From Paguma larvata (Eukaryota > Chordata > Mammalia > Carnivora > Viverridae), in NCBI GenBank assembly GCA_030068075.1, contig JAINVK010001291.1, positions 1 through 64,000 on the forward strand: a DNA stretch of 64,000 nt, in the 5' to 3' direction. The notes beneath the pieces are model-generated. The model saw nothing but the letters and a program-made list of their open reading frames with translations. It did no database searches and was not told the origin of the DNA. Shown piece after piece: positions 1 through 10,833 of the stretch (positions within the stretch are counted from its first letter, which is position 1; the number at the start of each line of letters is the position of its first letter). A program made the translations under genes and the position numbers.

Positions 1-240
1 CTCCCCCTTCAGGGGGGAGATCCCCCTTTCAGGGGGAGAAGAACACACGCACAACACATTGGCCATTGAAACGAAATACTAAGGTCAAATGCCCAGCTTT
101 TATTAACAGAAACATACTACGTTAAATTCTAATAGTATTTCATAACCTCAGGAAAATAATTTTCTTAAATAGCATGTGCTAGGAAGTATCAACAGTATCG
201 GGTTCCATTCTAGGGCAGCAACTGGTTCTGGTTTCTCACT
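1..240. other. 3' flank of copy A, near-identical to 40684-40910
   Basis: Sequence downstream of the copy A stop codon (transcript direction). From about base 37 to 225 it differs from 40703-40890 at only a few positions, far fewer than most of the duplicated unit. It begins with a local duplication of a CTCCCCCTTCAGGGGG-type palindrome. No independent gene is visible. Confidence 0.6.
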
Positions 241-247
241 GATTATT

Positions 248-359
248 TCAACAATAGGATTTTAAATTTGAACTGGGATGATCTTTGTTGAGAAGATGGT
301 CAGATTCTAGTTTTTGTAGTTTCTTCTTAAGATGGCTTATTAAGTCTTGTCTTTTAAAC
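248..359 (-). CDS. Copy A last coding exon
   Basis: Acceptor TTTATTTTCAG precedes 359. The frame reads (R)FKRQDLISHLKKKLQKLESD, then a hydrophilic tail ending SNLKSYC and TGA at 248-250. It matches the end of CT45 (RRDFVKHLKKKLKRM) and of SAGE1 (FKRHVLIQYLEKVLEK). The tail is longer than human CT45 and closer in length to SAGE1. Intact. Confidence 0.8.
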
Positions 360-740
360 CTGAAAATAAAGAAACAAGGCATTAACCAATAGATATCCAA
401 GAATCCATAATTTGGGAGGCTCTTGATGGGGGATAGAAGGAGAAGTTCCAAGCTACCTGGGAATAGAAAATGGACCCACTTTTTAAGAGAAATTCGAGCA
501 AACATAAGGAGTGTTAGTCAGGGTATATCCACCTCACACTCTAGTGTGAACAGAAGTCTCCATGAGCTTGGAAGCATAACTGAGACTCATAGAATATCAA
601 TCTAAAGAACTGCAGAGACAACATGAACTCTGAGTGAGGACCAGGGTTTGAGAAACGCCAGGCAGTCCCGTCCCCACCCCTCACCCAACACCACACTGGG
701 CCCCGCTGTGAAACATACTGAAGAGTTCCTCCACACTCAC

Positions 741-834
741 CTTCCTGCTTCCTTCATGGCATATAAGATAAATTTTTTCCGGACTTCTGGAGCCCCTTGC
801 ACTCCGTCAAGCAATTTGAAGATTCTCTCATATT
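741..834 (-). CDS. Copy A fourth exon, first half of C-terminal domain
   Basis: 94-nt exon, acceptor TGTCTAG, donor AG|GTGAGT. With the base carried over from the previous exon it reads KYERIFKLLDGVQGAPEVRK, followed by KFILYAMKEAGR. It aligns without gaps to CT45 (KYEKIFEMLEGVQGP, then IIKEAAR) and SAGE1. This is the helical part of the INTS6/SAGE1/DDX26B/CT45 C-terminal domain. The exon is intact and of family-typical length. Confidence 0.8.
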
Positions 835-1214
835 CTAGACATAGTTTTAAAAAGTCAGTATTTCTAAAGTATAAAGAGGACATCGACGTCCACCTTGGTG
901 TATCTGCTGCCTCGGCCACCATTCAAGGCCTACGGTGTGACAGGGTACTTGTGCTTTACATGCTACATCCAGACACCTGAACATCTACCAATGGAAGTCT
1001 GCCACACAACAACCAATGGAGAATTACAAAGAACCGCCCCCCCCAAGAAAGGTGTCTTGGGACATTTCAGTCAAAATAAAGAGGAAACATTCTAATTGGG
1101 AAAACCCAGTTCTGGCAAAAGATGAGCCTCAAAAGGTCTTTGGAATCCAGTCTAAATCATAGAATGACAAAGACTGTCTATGTTTTCATGGATAGAAATT
1201 CTTGTTCGACTTAC

Positions 1215-1578
1215 TTTGTCCAAACCGTCGAATCTCCCTCTTTAACTGATCTCTTATCTCTATATTGATTTCCATTGGTATTGGCAGTTTATCTGGCACT
1301 TCTCCCAACACAGTCGTGGCGGTGACCTTGGGGTTATCTGTAGAGAGATGGCTGGTAATGATTTCTCCTGCCAATGCATTACTACCAGGTGTGTGACTCA
1401 GCCCACCTTTGCTGAGATGGGGTTAAGTCAGGAGACAAAGAATCCAATTGGTTGGTGTGGAATACCATCCCCTGCCATATTCATAGGCTCTGGGGGAACG
1501 GATTTGGACAAGAAGCCATCAGTGTGGATCGACCACTTCCCCTCACCTCCCCGTGGATATTGTGAATGACAGGTGCAT
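1215..1578 (-). pseudogene. Copy A third exon, SAGE1-like unit plus CT45 linker, frameshifted
   Basis: 364-nt exon between acceptor TTTCCAG and donor A|GTAAGT. In frame with the previous exon it begins DAPVIHNIHGE, like a SAGE1 repeat unit (ATVIHDIQEE), and then meets TGA after about 30 codons. Other frames of the same exon carry DGFLSKSVPPEP and MAGDGIP (SAGE1-like). Later, SNALAGEIITSHLSTDNPKV and the domain start RDQLKREIRRFGQ appear. Relative to copy C it has one extra C in the ACCCCATC stretch. The exon therefore changes frame at least three times and cannot encode the family protein as it stands. Confidence 0.78.
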
Positions 1579-1753
1579 CTGGAAACCAAGTGTAATGTGG
1601 AGTTGCAATGACAGGCAGTTCAACAACCCCACGTGGACATCCACATGCTCCGCAGTCTCTAAAGCTTTTATGTCATAGCAGGAGGATACACCTGATATAT
1701 GTATCAGACCTGAGAATTTGGCCTCGGGAAAATTAATGAAAAAGAGAAGCCTC

Positions 1754-1960
1754 ATGGGGCACTGGGTGGCTCAGTCGGCTGGCATCCGACTTTGGCTCAG
1801 ATCATGGCTCCTGAGTTCGAGCCCCACGTCGAGCTCTGTGCTGACAGCTCAGAGCCTGGAGCCTGCTTCGGATTCTGTGTCTCCCTCTCTCTCTACCCCT
1901 CCCCCGTTTGGGCTCTGTCTCTCTCTCTCTCTCAACAATAACCATTAAAAAAATTTTTTT
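1754..1960 (+). mobile_element. Carnivore tRNA-Lys SINE in intron of copy A
   Basis: Head GGGGCACTGGGTGGCTCAGT, then tRNA-like box, CT-rich tract and A/T tail. It is flanked by a perfect 14-bp target duplication, AAAAGAGAAGCCTC, at 1740-1753 and 1961-1974. Copy C has the single unoccupied site near 43313-43326, so this insertion is later than the A/C duplication. Confidence 0.93.
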
Positions 1961-2367
1961 AAAAGAGAAGCCTCTTATAATCTTGGCACTATGCATACAT
2001 ACAGAAACCTACTTGGGCAGTATAAGTAATTTTACCAAACTTTCACAGAGTCCTGGCACTGATGATTTAATGCCTCCTTGATGCCCTCTGCAAGTTGAAA
2101 AGTTGAAAGTGTTCTTGCCTCAGCATGCCTGATATCGGGACTTCATCACTAACACTCCCAGACAGTAAATGACCCTCCTCATCAGTCTTTTCTGCCTCTG
2201 AAAATGAATGTTTTTGTACTCCATATTCGATAACTCTACTTCATTCGCTCATCCTCCTCTGTGCCAGGCATCATGCCAATGCTGGAGGGTTGGCAGTGAA
2301 CAAGACAGGAACGATCCCTACCCTGATGGAATGTATATCCTCCTGGGGAAGTTGGGTGGTACATGTA

Positions 2368-2464
2368 GGGGCGCCTGGTGGCTCAGGTGGTTAAGCGTCT
2401 GACTTAGGCTCAGGTCATGATCTCACAGTTCATGAGTTTGAGCCCCACATTGGGCTCTCTGCTA
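2368..2464 (+). mobile_element. Truncated carnivore SINE
   Basis: Starts GGGGCGCCTGGTGGCTCAGG and keeps the tRNA-like half, stopping after the GGGCTCTCTGCT region. It is flanked by similar GGTACATGTA and GGTATATATA. The matching place in copy C (about 43710-43725) lacks the element. Confidence 0.85.
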
Positions 2465-3314
2465 CAAAGATGGTATATATAAGGTGAACAAAAGAAATAA
2501 TACAGTTTGAATTTGCCTGAGAAAGGAAGACATCAGAGATGTGACAGACAGACAGAGGGGAGCCTCCATGACCTGGTCTTCTGGCAGGGCCCTCTCAGGA
2601 GGTGACCCCTGGAGCAGGAGACAGGGCGGCCTGTGCACGTGAGGAGGATGACTTCTGGCTGCTATGAGGCCCAGTGCAGGGCCCTAGGAGGGGATGAGCT
2701 GGCCATGGAGAGAAAGACAGAGGCACAGAGAGCTAGGAGGACACCCAGAGGCTCGTGCAGGAGAGGATGGCAGCACGGGCCCTGCGGAGCATGTAGGCCA
2801 GCATTGGGAGCTCCGATGCTGTTCTGAGTGCTCGGGGCAGTTGATGGCAGGCTTCAGGATGGACGTGGCATGATCGGATTTCCGTGTGCACATGGTCGCT
2901 CCGGCTGCAGGGCAGTGATGGGTCAGGAGGGTCAAGTGGGAGAGCTGACTGTAAGCTCGGCAGCTAGTGCAATGGTCTGCTGAGTGTGTAGGTGTGCGGT
3001 AGGAGGGACATCCCGATGGTGGGATGCAGGAACGAGTACAGTATTAAGAGGAGAGACAGAAGGCAGAAAAAAGAATGAAAGAAAAGGAATATTCAATAAG
3101 GAGAAGGAAATCAGTAGAGTGTGGACCTTGGGAATCCGGGAAGGTTTCCATGAAGCAGAGAGCAAACACTGCGCCCGATGTGACCAAGAACTTAATGGCA
3201 GCGTCACCCATAGCTGGTGACCTTGAGGGGAACTGTTCCAGTGGCAGGGAGGAGCCAGAGGCCAGGCTGCACTGGGGCTGGTAGGGAAGGGGAGGGGGCG
3301 ACAGGCATCCTCAC

Positions 3315-3495
3315 CTTCTTCCAAGGACACAGCTGAGCCCCCGGGCTGGGATGCTCCCTCTCTTTCCGGTATCACTGAGAGCAGCGCCATAGTCAGCCTT
3401 CTCTTAGACGGAGGAGGAGTTATGAGTTCTCCACGACGTTTCATTTGGTTTTTGGGTTTAAGAGCAGACTCCTCTGCTTTGTCGGTCATGATTTT
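3315..3495 (-). CDS. Copy A exon with CT45-type start codon
   Basis: This 181-nt exon has an acceptor ...TTGTCAG just above 3495 and a donor G|GTGAGG below 3315, leaving phase 1. ATG is at 3487-3489. The 58-codon reading frame is open: MTDKAEES..., a basic MKRRGEL and SKRRLTMALL segment, then an acidic EEG end. MTDK, the KR pairs and the MALL segment match the human CT45 start. The exon has exactly the same length and splice sites as 44560-44740 in copy C. The 5' LTR of the ERV lies about 190 bp upstream in transcript direction. The exon itself is intact; the gene is broken in the next exon. Confidence 0.8.
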
Positions 3496-3540
3496 CTGAC
3501 AAGTAGCAAGGAACATGTTCCATTAATGACAAAAATGCAA

Positions 3541-3687
3541 CCTTTCAAAAACAGTGTGGAGGTTCCTCGACAAGATACTGCGATCCAGCAACTGCAGTAC
3601 TAAGTATTTACCCAAAGGATACAAACGTACTGGTCCCAAGGTGGACATGCAACCGCATGAGTATAGCAGCGCTATCAACAATAGCCA
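3541..3687 (+). mobile_element. Old L1 ORF2-end fragment hosting the ERV
   Basis: Resembles the L1 segment around AACAGTGTGGAGGTTCCTC through ATCAACAATAGCCA, seen in the opposite orientation at 33200-33400 and 56100-56300. It stops exactly where the 5' LTR begins, so the provirus entered this fragment. Confidence 0.7.
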
Positions 3688-3985
3688 TGTGGTAGGGTCC
3701 CCTCCCAAAGGAAAGAAAAAAAACCTCCAGGCAACCTGGCTATACGTGTATGTGACAACATCCCTCACGACCTTGTAACATGAGACCACTTAATCAGACT
3801 GCATGTTTGTGTGTTACCATATATGGGAGGCAAAGAAGTAAAAACTATATAAAAAACCACACCACGTGGCATTTGGGGCTCAGTTCTTGAGTACCAACCC
3901 AACTGAGCGGCGTCGACAGGAATAAAGTTGCTTCTTGGAGAGAAAACCTCCTTGTCAGGACTGTCTGTGCGAGAATCCTGCTACA
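3688..3985 (+). repeat. 5' LTR of the ERV
   Basis: 298 bp from TGTGGTAGGGTCCCC to ...GCTACA (TG...CA ends). It contains a TATA box, TATATAAAA at 3846-3854, and a polyadenylation signal AATAAA at 3921-3926. It pairs with 11095-11396. Confidence 0.92.
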
Positions 3986-3990
3986 TTACT

Positions 3991-4010
3991 TGGTGGCTCA
4001 GGTCCGGGAT
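3991..4010 (+). other. Primer-binding-site-like sequence
   Basis: TGGTGGCTCAGGTCCGGGAT begins five bases after the LTR end. It looks like a tRNA-Pro-type primer site with a substitution and a two-base insertion, which would suit a gammaretroviral element. The tRNA assignment is tentative. Confidence 0.5.
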
Positions 4011-4839
4011 TCGGACACGGTGTGTTTCCACCTCCCTTGCTGCCGGGATACGAACAAACCTGGGGGCGCCAGGAGAGGCGGCCTCCCCTGGGGCCATCGG
4101 ATGCTGGCCCGCAGGAGACTAGCCCTCCTGGCGAGCCGGGCGAGGACCCGCGTGCGCTAATGGAACCCGTGAGGCCCAGCAACCAGCTCAGGGAACGCCT
4201 GTCACACTGGTAAGAACCCGGGGTCGTTTTGGCAGACCTGCCCATAAGAAAGAGGCAGAAGGGGACCCCGATCACCTCCCAGAGCTGCCCGACTAGTTCC
4301 ACAAGGGACGAGGAATGAAGCTGCAAGTCTAAGGCGCTGGGCGGCAGGTCGGAGTCACCGTGTGACTGCGTGTGGGGACTTTCTCACGTTCATTTCCTGG
4401 GTCAATGACTATAATAATTAGAGCCAACTGTCTCTGGTTATTTCTACCTCAGAATGGGGACTTTAAGAAATACTCCCAATATTCAGCAGCTGCTGAAACT
4501 CACTTTGTTTCGGGAAAATTCCCTATCTTCTCCGGACCGACGCAGATTGCCTAATCCCACTAGCGGCAAAAACAAAAGAAAAGAAACCTGGAGTCTGCTC
4601 CTCTGTCTGAGCTGACAAGATTTAAAACTGGGAATTCTCTTTCTCTGCCTTCTGCCGGCACCTCTCCTCTTCTGCCTTCCCTTCCTCCCCCTCCTTTTCT
4701 GCACCGTCTGGGGCGCAGTGTGCATGACTGGCTCCCCGAGGCCTCAGGCACCGTCAGCTCCTCCTCCTACCTTAGATGTGGGGAAGCAGAGACCACCGAC
4801 CTCAGATTTCCCCACCAACGTTCCAGGTAAAAATTAACC

Positions 4840-4902
4840 ATGGGGAACAAATTGTCTTCAGTGGACCCGAGGAAAACCTATTCAGTGTTTAAGCTAATTT
4901 AA
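4840..4902 (+). pseudogene. gag: gag start remnant (N-myristoylation-type MGN)
   Basis: ACCATGG context, then an open stretch of 20 codons beginning MGNKLSS with a glycine at position 2, as expected for a myristoylated matrix protein, followed by TAA. About 850 bp of leader separates it from the 5' LTR. The downstream frame is lost at once. Identity rests on position and the MGN start only. Confidence 0.55.
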
Positions 4903-5640
4903 GTTTGTTGGCTTGAGATAGACAATGTTTACCAACATTAAAAAAAAATCTTTTCTTCTACCTAGTTTTGATGAAGGTCAAATAAGCTCATGTTATCTCT
5001 GTTCCAATTTGTTAACAAAAGAATGACTTAAAGTGGCGGTTAACTTTGTCTGTCATAGTTTTCATGGGTAATTGTTAAGATAGCTTTCAAAGTCTTTGGT
5101 CACCTCAAACGTTAAACTTTTGGCTGCACGATAAATTGAGGTTGAATTCATTGGATATCTAACGAGATGAGAAGCTAAAGCACTATTCACGAGATGTAGG
5201 TCTGTGCTTTTGACTTGTTGCAAAAAAACTAAGGATGTTTGGAACTGTTGAAACACATGCTTTGCACTTAATGGATTCATAAGTTTGCCATCTAAAAAAA
5301 AATTCTGATGAAACACAGAGTTCGCAATTAGTTACTACTTAGTTTTCACTGGAGACTAAGGTTTCTAGGAGTTAAAATTCTGCTAAATGTAGCTAAGGCT
5401 GATTAAAAAAACAACTCTGTATGTAGAAAAGTAGTAGATATAAAAGGAAGATCTAGGAAACGAAAAAACATTTTTGTTTAAGGTAAAAGAGAATAATTTT
5501 GTCCTAAATGAGACTGGTTATTTGGAGAAAAATGGCTTGGGACAAAATCTAAATGCACAGAAAAGTTGTAGAAGATTCACGAAGGATAATCTTTAAAAAG
5601 AAATTTTATGTGTGGTCAGGATGGACTAAGGTTAAAATAA
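4903..5640. other. AT-rich ERV internal stretch, unrecognised
   Basis: No frame is open for more than about 85 codons and no retroviral motif is seen. It may be decayed matrix-coding sequence or a later insertion. Confidence 0.35.
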
Positions 5641-5644
5641 ATGT

Positions 5645-5735
5645 ATTTTTTTTAATTTATAATAGTTTATTTTCAAATTGGTTTACATATAACACCCAGT
5701 GTTCATCCCAACATGTGCCTTTTTAATTTTAAAAG
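5645..5735 (-). mobile_element. Short L1 3'-end fragment inside the ERV
   Basis: The minus strand matches the carnivore L1 3' terminus seen at 15460-15540 and 55710-55770 (plus-strand reading ATTGGTTTACATATAACACC then CCAGTGTTCATCCCAACA). It entered after the provirus. Confidence 0.65.
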
Positions 5736-7119
5736 TACACAGGGTTAAGATTAAAATTCCTCCTCCTTTGATCCAATGGCTGGGGAAATGATGGCAGTAC
5801 CCTTAATGCCAGCCTCCAAATCCTCCACATTTGTGTTATTCCCATTTAGCAGAGGAATAGATGCCTATGCCATATGAGGGGTGGATGATATATGAAGGAC
5901 TTTTTACTAAGACACATGGGAGCCATTTTACTAAACTTAGCCCATTGTATGCCAAAAATGGATATCCACATGGCTGAAACATATTTCTGTGGGCACTGTT
6001 GAAAAAGGCAGGGGAATAGACCTTGACTTTGACACTCTAATTCCCTCCCTCAATGGCCAATGATCAATAGGTAAGTTACTTTCGGGCCAAAAGAAATTAG
6101 TGCATCCTACGACAACCAGGAAAGTCTTGCTTGGTCACAGTCCATACCCCCAAGATCCTACAGGTGGGAAACGGAGGGATAAGAAAAACCAGGAAAGACC
6201 AACTCAGCTCTCAGAGGTAGGGTCAAGCCTGGGTAAAAATGACTACTTCCAGCATCTCAGGAGACTGAAAGAGTTATGGCTGCCAGTCGCATAGCCAGCC
6301 AAAACGCAGAGCCAGGAGATGAGGTTTCTCCGGGCCAGCTATGGGAAATTGAGATAAGGGACATCTTTATTCCTTTTTCCTACAATGGGTTGGTAATTTC
6401 CCAACCAAGGCCATTACTCCTTTAGAATGCATTATGATTCATTTTCTTTTGCCCAAAGGCTTGGCCCCAATACAGATTGGAAGAGGGAACCGACCTTCAG
6501 AGGGAAATATCAATGACAATACTATCCTAAGATTGGACTCATTTTTTGTGAACGTGAAGGGAAATGGGAAGAATTCCCCTATGTTCATGTTTGGGGGCCT
6601 TAAGGGAAAAAATCGAGATATATGTAAGCAATGTAAGGTGGATCCTAATTTAGTGGCAGCCCTTTCTGAAGGCCAGCGATCAGGAGGGGAAACAAGTAAG
6701 GGCCCCTTACCTGTATCCAAAACAGCCTAGAGAAGGAGGAAAGGACGTCTTCCACTCAGCCTCCCCCTCCTAGGGTCCTCATCTCTATATCAAAAAATAC
6801 AGCTCTGCTCCATGCTACCCACCTTATCCAGGCCCTCCCTATAATGTATCAGGCAGGTTTCCCTTACAAGAAGCTAAAATGCCAGAAGAAAAAAAAACTT
6901 TACATTATAAGGTTTAAGACAGATAAAAGGAGATCTAGATAAATTTTCTGATCAGATAAACATATAAAGCCTTTTCAGAATATTATGTTTGTTTTTGAGT
7001 TGACCTGGAAAGATACAGTTTTTTGTTAAATCAGACTCTTAATGAGACAGATGTTTTAAAAAACACATTTAAGGAAATCTAAGATTTAGCCCTTAAATTC
7101 TGCTGAATTAGCCACTATA
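5736..7119 (+). pseudogene. Decayed gag matrix/p12 region
   Basis: Lies between the gag start and capsid-like motif. The longest open stretch is 6434-6730 (98 codons), which includes the residues KGNGKNSPMFMFGGLKGK. I do not recognise it. Placement in gag is by position. Confidence 0.4.
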
Positions 7120-7600
7120 TCACAAATACAAAATGAGAGCCCAGCGGCCTTCCTGGAGAGGTTGAGGGGAAGACTCTCATTAAATATATAGCTATCTCCC
7201 CTGTCACCCCTAAGGCTGAGATGATTTTAAAGGACAAATTTGTTACTCAATCAGCCCTTGATATTTAGAGAAAATGCAAAAATGGGCTGTCGGCCTTGAA
7301 GGGACCCTGGAGGAGCTCCCAGGCGCTGCCAATTGAGTATATTACAAACAAAACAGAAACGGAGGCTTAAAAAAATCTGAGGCCTTAGTTGTGGCCTTAC
7401 GTACTATGTCAGACCGGACTTCCCGAGGTCCTGGCACCAAGTGCCATTTATATGGCTCTTCAGAGTCGTATAAGAACGTATAAGCCATAGAAGCCAAATA
7501 AGAACGCCCCTGGAGGGGACAACCAAAATGAAAACCTCGAAAGCCATGCCCCTTGTATGGAACAACCACTGGAGACCTGAATGCCCTCGGGCACCTCTAT
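7120..7600 (+). pseudogene. gag: gag capsid remnant
   Basis: The frame at 7131-7190 reads NESPAAFLERLRGRLSLNI then a stop. The S-P-A-A-F-L-E-R-L motif is characteristic of gammaretroviral capsid. Downstream stretches FVTQSALDI and an R-K motif continue the homology, interrupted by several stops. Not functional. Confidence 0.7.
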
Positions 7601-7621
7601 CTGTGAGGGTTCAGATAACCA

Positions 7622-7813
7622 ATGTCCCTGGAAGGGACTAACCGGGACCTGGGGCTTTTGACGGTGGCTCCCCTAAACCAACTGTCTCTCAGAAACCCAG
7701 AACCTGGGGTAACTCTAAATAGAGAAGGAAAACTGGCTGATTTCCTTCTTGACACCAGAGCTACCTTTTCTGTCCTCCTTTCCACTCCAGGCCAACTATC
7801 AAATGCAGCCTGA
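7622..7813 (+). pseudogene. pro: Retroviral protease remnant
   Basis: 63 open codons. The stretch ADFLLDTRATFSVLL corresponds to the aspartic protease active-site region. The catalytic Asp-Thr-Gly is Asp-Thr-Arg here, which would abolish activity. It lies between gag and pol remnants as expected. Frame ends at TGA. Confidence 0.78.
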
Positions 7814-8110
7814 CGATTAGAGGCATCTCCGGAAAACTTGTAACTAAATTTTTCTCTCGGCCCCTGGGATGTATATGGGGAAACCTAATTTTTTCTCATT
7901 CTTTCCTGATAATGCCAGAGAGCCTTACTCCCTTGCTAGAAAGGGGCATTATAACTAAATTAGAGACTATGAAACAATTATGTGAGTTTTTGAAAATTAC
8001 TGGATAGTGTAGGCTATAGATACCGGGGTTCAGGAAAGTAGTTTACCTACTGTATCAATTATTGAAGGAGACTCAATCCTACCTACTCTCCCTCCCCCGC
8101 AAAAAAATAA
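7814..8110 (+). pseudogene. pol: pol remnant: protease end and RT connection, palm deleted
   Basis: After the protease, only the start of pol and a short connection-like part (CEFLKITG, then CRL and IPGFRK separated by stops) remain, ending in a CTCCCTCCCCC/A-rich patch near 8080-8120. No YVDD-type catalytic motif is present in the space available, so the RT palm and, probably, RNase H are missing. Confidence 0.55.
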
Positions 8111-8119
8111 ATAAATAAA

Positions 8120-9562
8120 CTGAGGTCTGACTCCTAGACACTGTCTCCAGCCCTTGGAATGGTTACAAACAGAGCAGGGCACTCACTATTACCAAGCTCA
8201 CAGAGCTGAAAGATCATTAAAACACAGCCATCAGGCCTTTCATTTAGGGAGGGACAAAACTTATCAAATGGCCCAAAGGAAGTTTACTGGAAAAAAAATT
8301 GCCAAGGACACTTCTGCAAGTAGTATCAACCTATGAAGCATGTCTTAGAAACAGTCCTTTCAACCACAAACTTGCTCTCCCAGGCAATCAACAAACTGGA
8401 GGCTATCCAGAAAAGACTGACAATTAGGTTTCACTCATATGCTAAGGTCAACGAAATTCCAACATCTGTTAGTATGGGTTAATATTTTACTAACTGGATA
8501 AAGGCCTTCCCCTAAAAGACAGAAAAGGCACAAAACGTAGTAAAAATTCTGCTTTATATAATAATACCAGGTTTGGGTCACCTAAACATTTACAAATTAT
8601 TCATGGTAAATGGTTGCTTTGACTCTTTCTCTAGTAGAACTCCTGAAACTCTTGAAAAAGTTTTATACCTCAAAATAAAGCAGACTCTCTGCTTATACTC
8701 AGCAAAACTCTAAATAACACCTCACAAGCATTAGATGCTTAAATTTTTTAATTAAGTTAGGGCCAAACTCTTGGAAATAGAGCCACCATTGTTTACTTAC
8801 GGCGCCTGTTCCTCTATCACCTGAGTTACGCGAGATTCCCTGACACGTTGTTTACAAAGTCAGGGGCTCTCCCAGATTATTTGGCAGATTTGGAAACTGT
8901 AGACATTATCTTAAGATGCCATCTTGTTGGTTTGTGTTTTTCTCTTTGCGTCTGCTAATGTTTATGCCGCCTCATGCCTGCCAGCCTTCCTGTAAACCCA
9001 TACTGCGGGGCCACTCGACTAACCCCTGGGTAGATTCTAACTGCTGTACCCCGACACCGTCCCTTATCAGATTGAAGAAGCCAGAACGATCATTGTCACT
9101 GTTCCCCAACAGCAGTTACAGGCCCTATTCCAGGGGAGAAATCAATAGGGCAGGGTTCACATCAGGCAGGGAGAGATAGGGACCTTCAGGGAGGCAGACT
9201 GCAGCTGCGAGTGGGAGGCTAAAGAAGCAGATGCAGTTCTCCCCTTACAAAATCCTTATGGTGCCCTCCTCCCCATTATCAAGGGCATAAGGAGGGGATC
9301 TAAATGAGAGACAGTCTCACCCTAAGACAACAGAGGCGGCCCCTCGCTTCACCCTAACCACCTTTCACCCCTGAGTCAGGGAATGATTACCTGTGAATAT
9401 GACCACAGACGCTCACCCCTTTAACCAGGGATGCAATACGATAAAGGAGTGAAAGTCCAACCCCTAAAACCCCTCTGGAGGGGCCCGTCCACTGTCATTG
9501 TGTCCACCCCTACTGCAGTAAAAGTAGCTGAAGTAGGTCCCTGGATTCACTACAGCGAGTGA
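8120..9562 (+). pseudogene. pol: Integrase remnant
   Basis: Decayed integrase-like region. A zinc-binding-type stretch with HLGRDKTYQMAQRKF is near 8250 and a core fragment LVWVNILLTG near 8470. An open C-terminal stretch at 9470-9562 reads PLWRGPSTVIVSTPTAVKVA then GPWIHYSE and a stop, typical of gammaretroviral integrase C-termini. Many stops lie between. Confidence 0.7.
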
Positions 9563-9779
9563 AGCCGGCATATGGAAACCGGGAGTGCATTCCTGATCCA
9601 TCAACGCTATGCAGGCTGACCATGTGGAAGAAGCAAACTGCAACTCCAGAAACTCCAGGAGACTGCAGCTCTGCTTTAGTCACTCCGGGAGCGGACTCAT
9701 CTGCCCACGGCAGAAGCTTGAGGAGTTGACAGTCCAATAAAACAAAAGACTGTCCTTATTCTCTGTAGGTTTCCTTACT

Positions 9780-9968
9780 GTGAGGCGCTGTCACGCCCTG
9801 TTTCTCACTATTACTGTGATTCTTGCTCTACTCTTTGCCATAGGATCGGCCGAGGCCGCCTGGGCACCTGGAAATGTGGCGAGAGGTTTCTGTGAACACT
9901 CACCTGCCCTTTGTGGATTGGATACTTTGTTGGTACCAACATGGGACACAATGGCCGTAAGAGACTAG
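9780..9968 (+). pseudogene. env: env signal peptide and surface-unit start remnant
   Basis: 62 open codons with a long hydrophobic segment (LFLTITVILALLFAIGSAEA) fitting a signal peptide, followed by polar sequence with cysteines. The frame opens at GTG rather than ATG, so the native start seems lost or lies upstream. It ends at TAG. Confidence 0.65.
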
Positions 9969-10547
9969 AAAATTAGATTCCCGCCAACCTTATAGTAAAA
10001 TAAAATACCCCAGTCCTACTACCAGGGTTTGGCTTCTCAAAAGCTCAATTATTGGGAAAAACTATCTTGCCTCATGGGAAAAAGTTCACCGTCGTCTCTG
10101 TTAAAACCTTAACATGCCTAGGCCGAAGATTTTATAACTCAACTTCCCAGAAAACCCAGTGGTAGGGGACCCCGGATCACCTTGAGCCAGATCCCCACCC
10201 CTTGTCTAACCTCTCTCATCTCCGAGAAGCCTGCACAATGTAATCACAGCCATGAAATGGTAAGTCCCAGGCGGACTCTACTAGATAGGTAGAAGGACAG
10301 CCGATATTGTCCTTCCCTCAGTCTGGTCAGGGTCACGTGCGCTGGAAACTATTCCTCCATCTTTCTTCCTGCTCCCGCTTGCCAGAGGGAAACATTTAGG
10401 AATTCAAGTGTATAGGAACAGGGAGACTCAAAAAAAGCAGCGTGCCTTACAAATTAACAAGTAAAAGGATAATAAATGGCCTCCCAATATTATGGCCCTG
10501 CCACCTAGACAGAGAATGGATATCAGGGCTACTATACTGCCACTTAC
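9969..10547 (+). pseudogene. Decayed env surface-unit region
   Basis: Heavily interrupted. Short stretches such as LPPSIW-like and SGSRALETIPP can be read in different frames, but no continuous frame is left. Confidence 0.4.
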
Positions 10548-10712
10548 ATGTTAAACCGCATAAGTAGACTACAAGCAGTGGTAAAAATTATAACCAATGA
10601 AACTGCCAGAGCTCTTAACTTACTAGCCAAGCAACAAACCAAAATGAACAATGCCATCTATGAAAATTGCTTGGCCTTAGATTACATGCTTGCTTCTGAG
10701 GGGGGTGTTTGA
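10548..10712 (+). pseudogene. env: env transmembrane subunit heptad region remnant
   Basis: 54 open codons, [16 protein letters not shown] then a heptad-rich run ending [12 protein letters not shown], followed by TGA. After the stop the same frame gives NLNNCC. The stop falls where the first cysteine of the conserved CX6CC motif is expected. This marks a gammaretroviral-type transmembrane protein, non-functional. Confidence 0.75.
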
Positions 10713-10833
10713 AAATTTAACCTGAACAACTGCTGCCCACCGATAGATGATGAGGAAAAAGTCACAGAGGAGTCACAGATCATGCACAAAAATTGCTCAT
10801 GTCCCAGTCCAGACCTGAAACAGGTGGAACACT

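Larger units (their letters stand above)
248..3495 (-). pseudogene. CT45-like gene copy A (decayed)
   Basis: Cancer/testis antigen 45 family copy, read right to left. Four coding exons are visible: 3315-3495 (start MTDKAEES, basic KRR segment), 1215-1578, 741-834 and 248-359 (stop). The N-terminus resembles CT45 (MTDK..., KR-rich nuclear-type segment). The C-terminal exons hold the helical domain shared by CT45, SAGE1 and INTS6 (RRFGQ, KYERIFKLLDGVQG, FKRQDLISHLKKKLQKLE). Human CT45 proteins are about 190 residues, testis-specific and nuclear. Splice signals are good throughout. The reading frame is broken in the 1215-1578 exon by a TGA and by one extra base relative to copy C near the SLSKGG segment, so a full product is not predicted. 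A truncated product of about 90 residues remains possible. No 5' non-coding exon or promoter could be placed. Confidence 0.82.

Noticed and set aside
2932..3516. Single 194-codon minus-strand ORF as a gene
   Set aside because: Only its first ~58 codons after MTDK are the CT45-like exon; the rest is read-through past the conserved GTGAGG donor into the intron.
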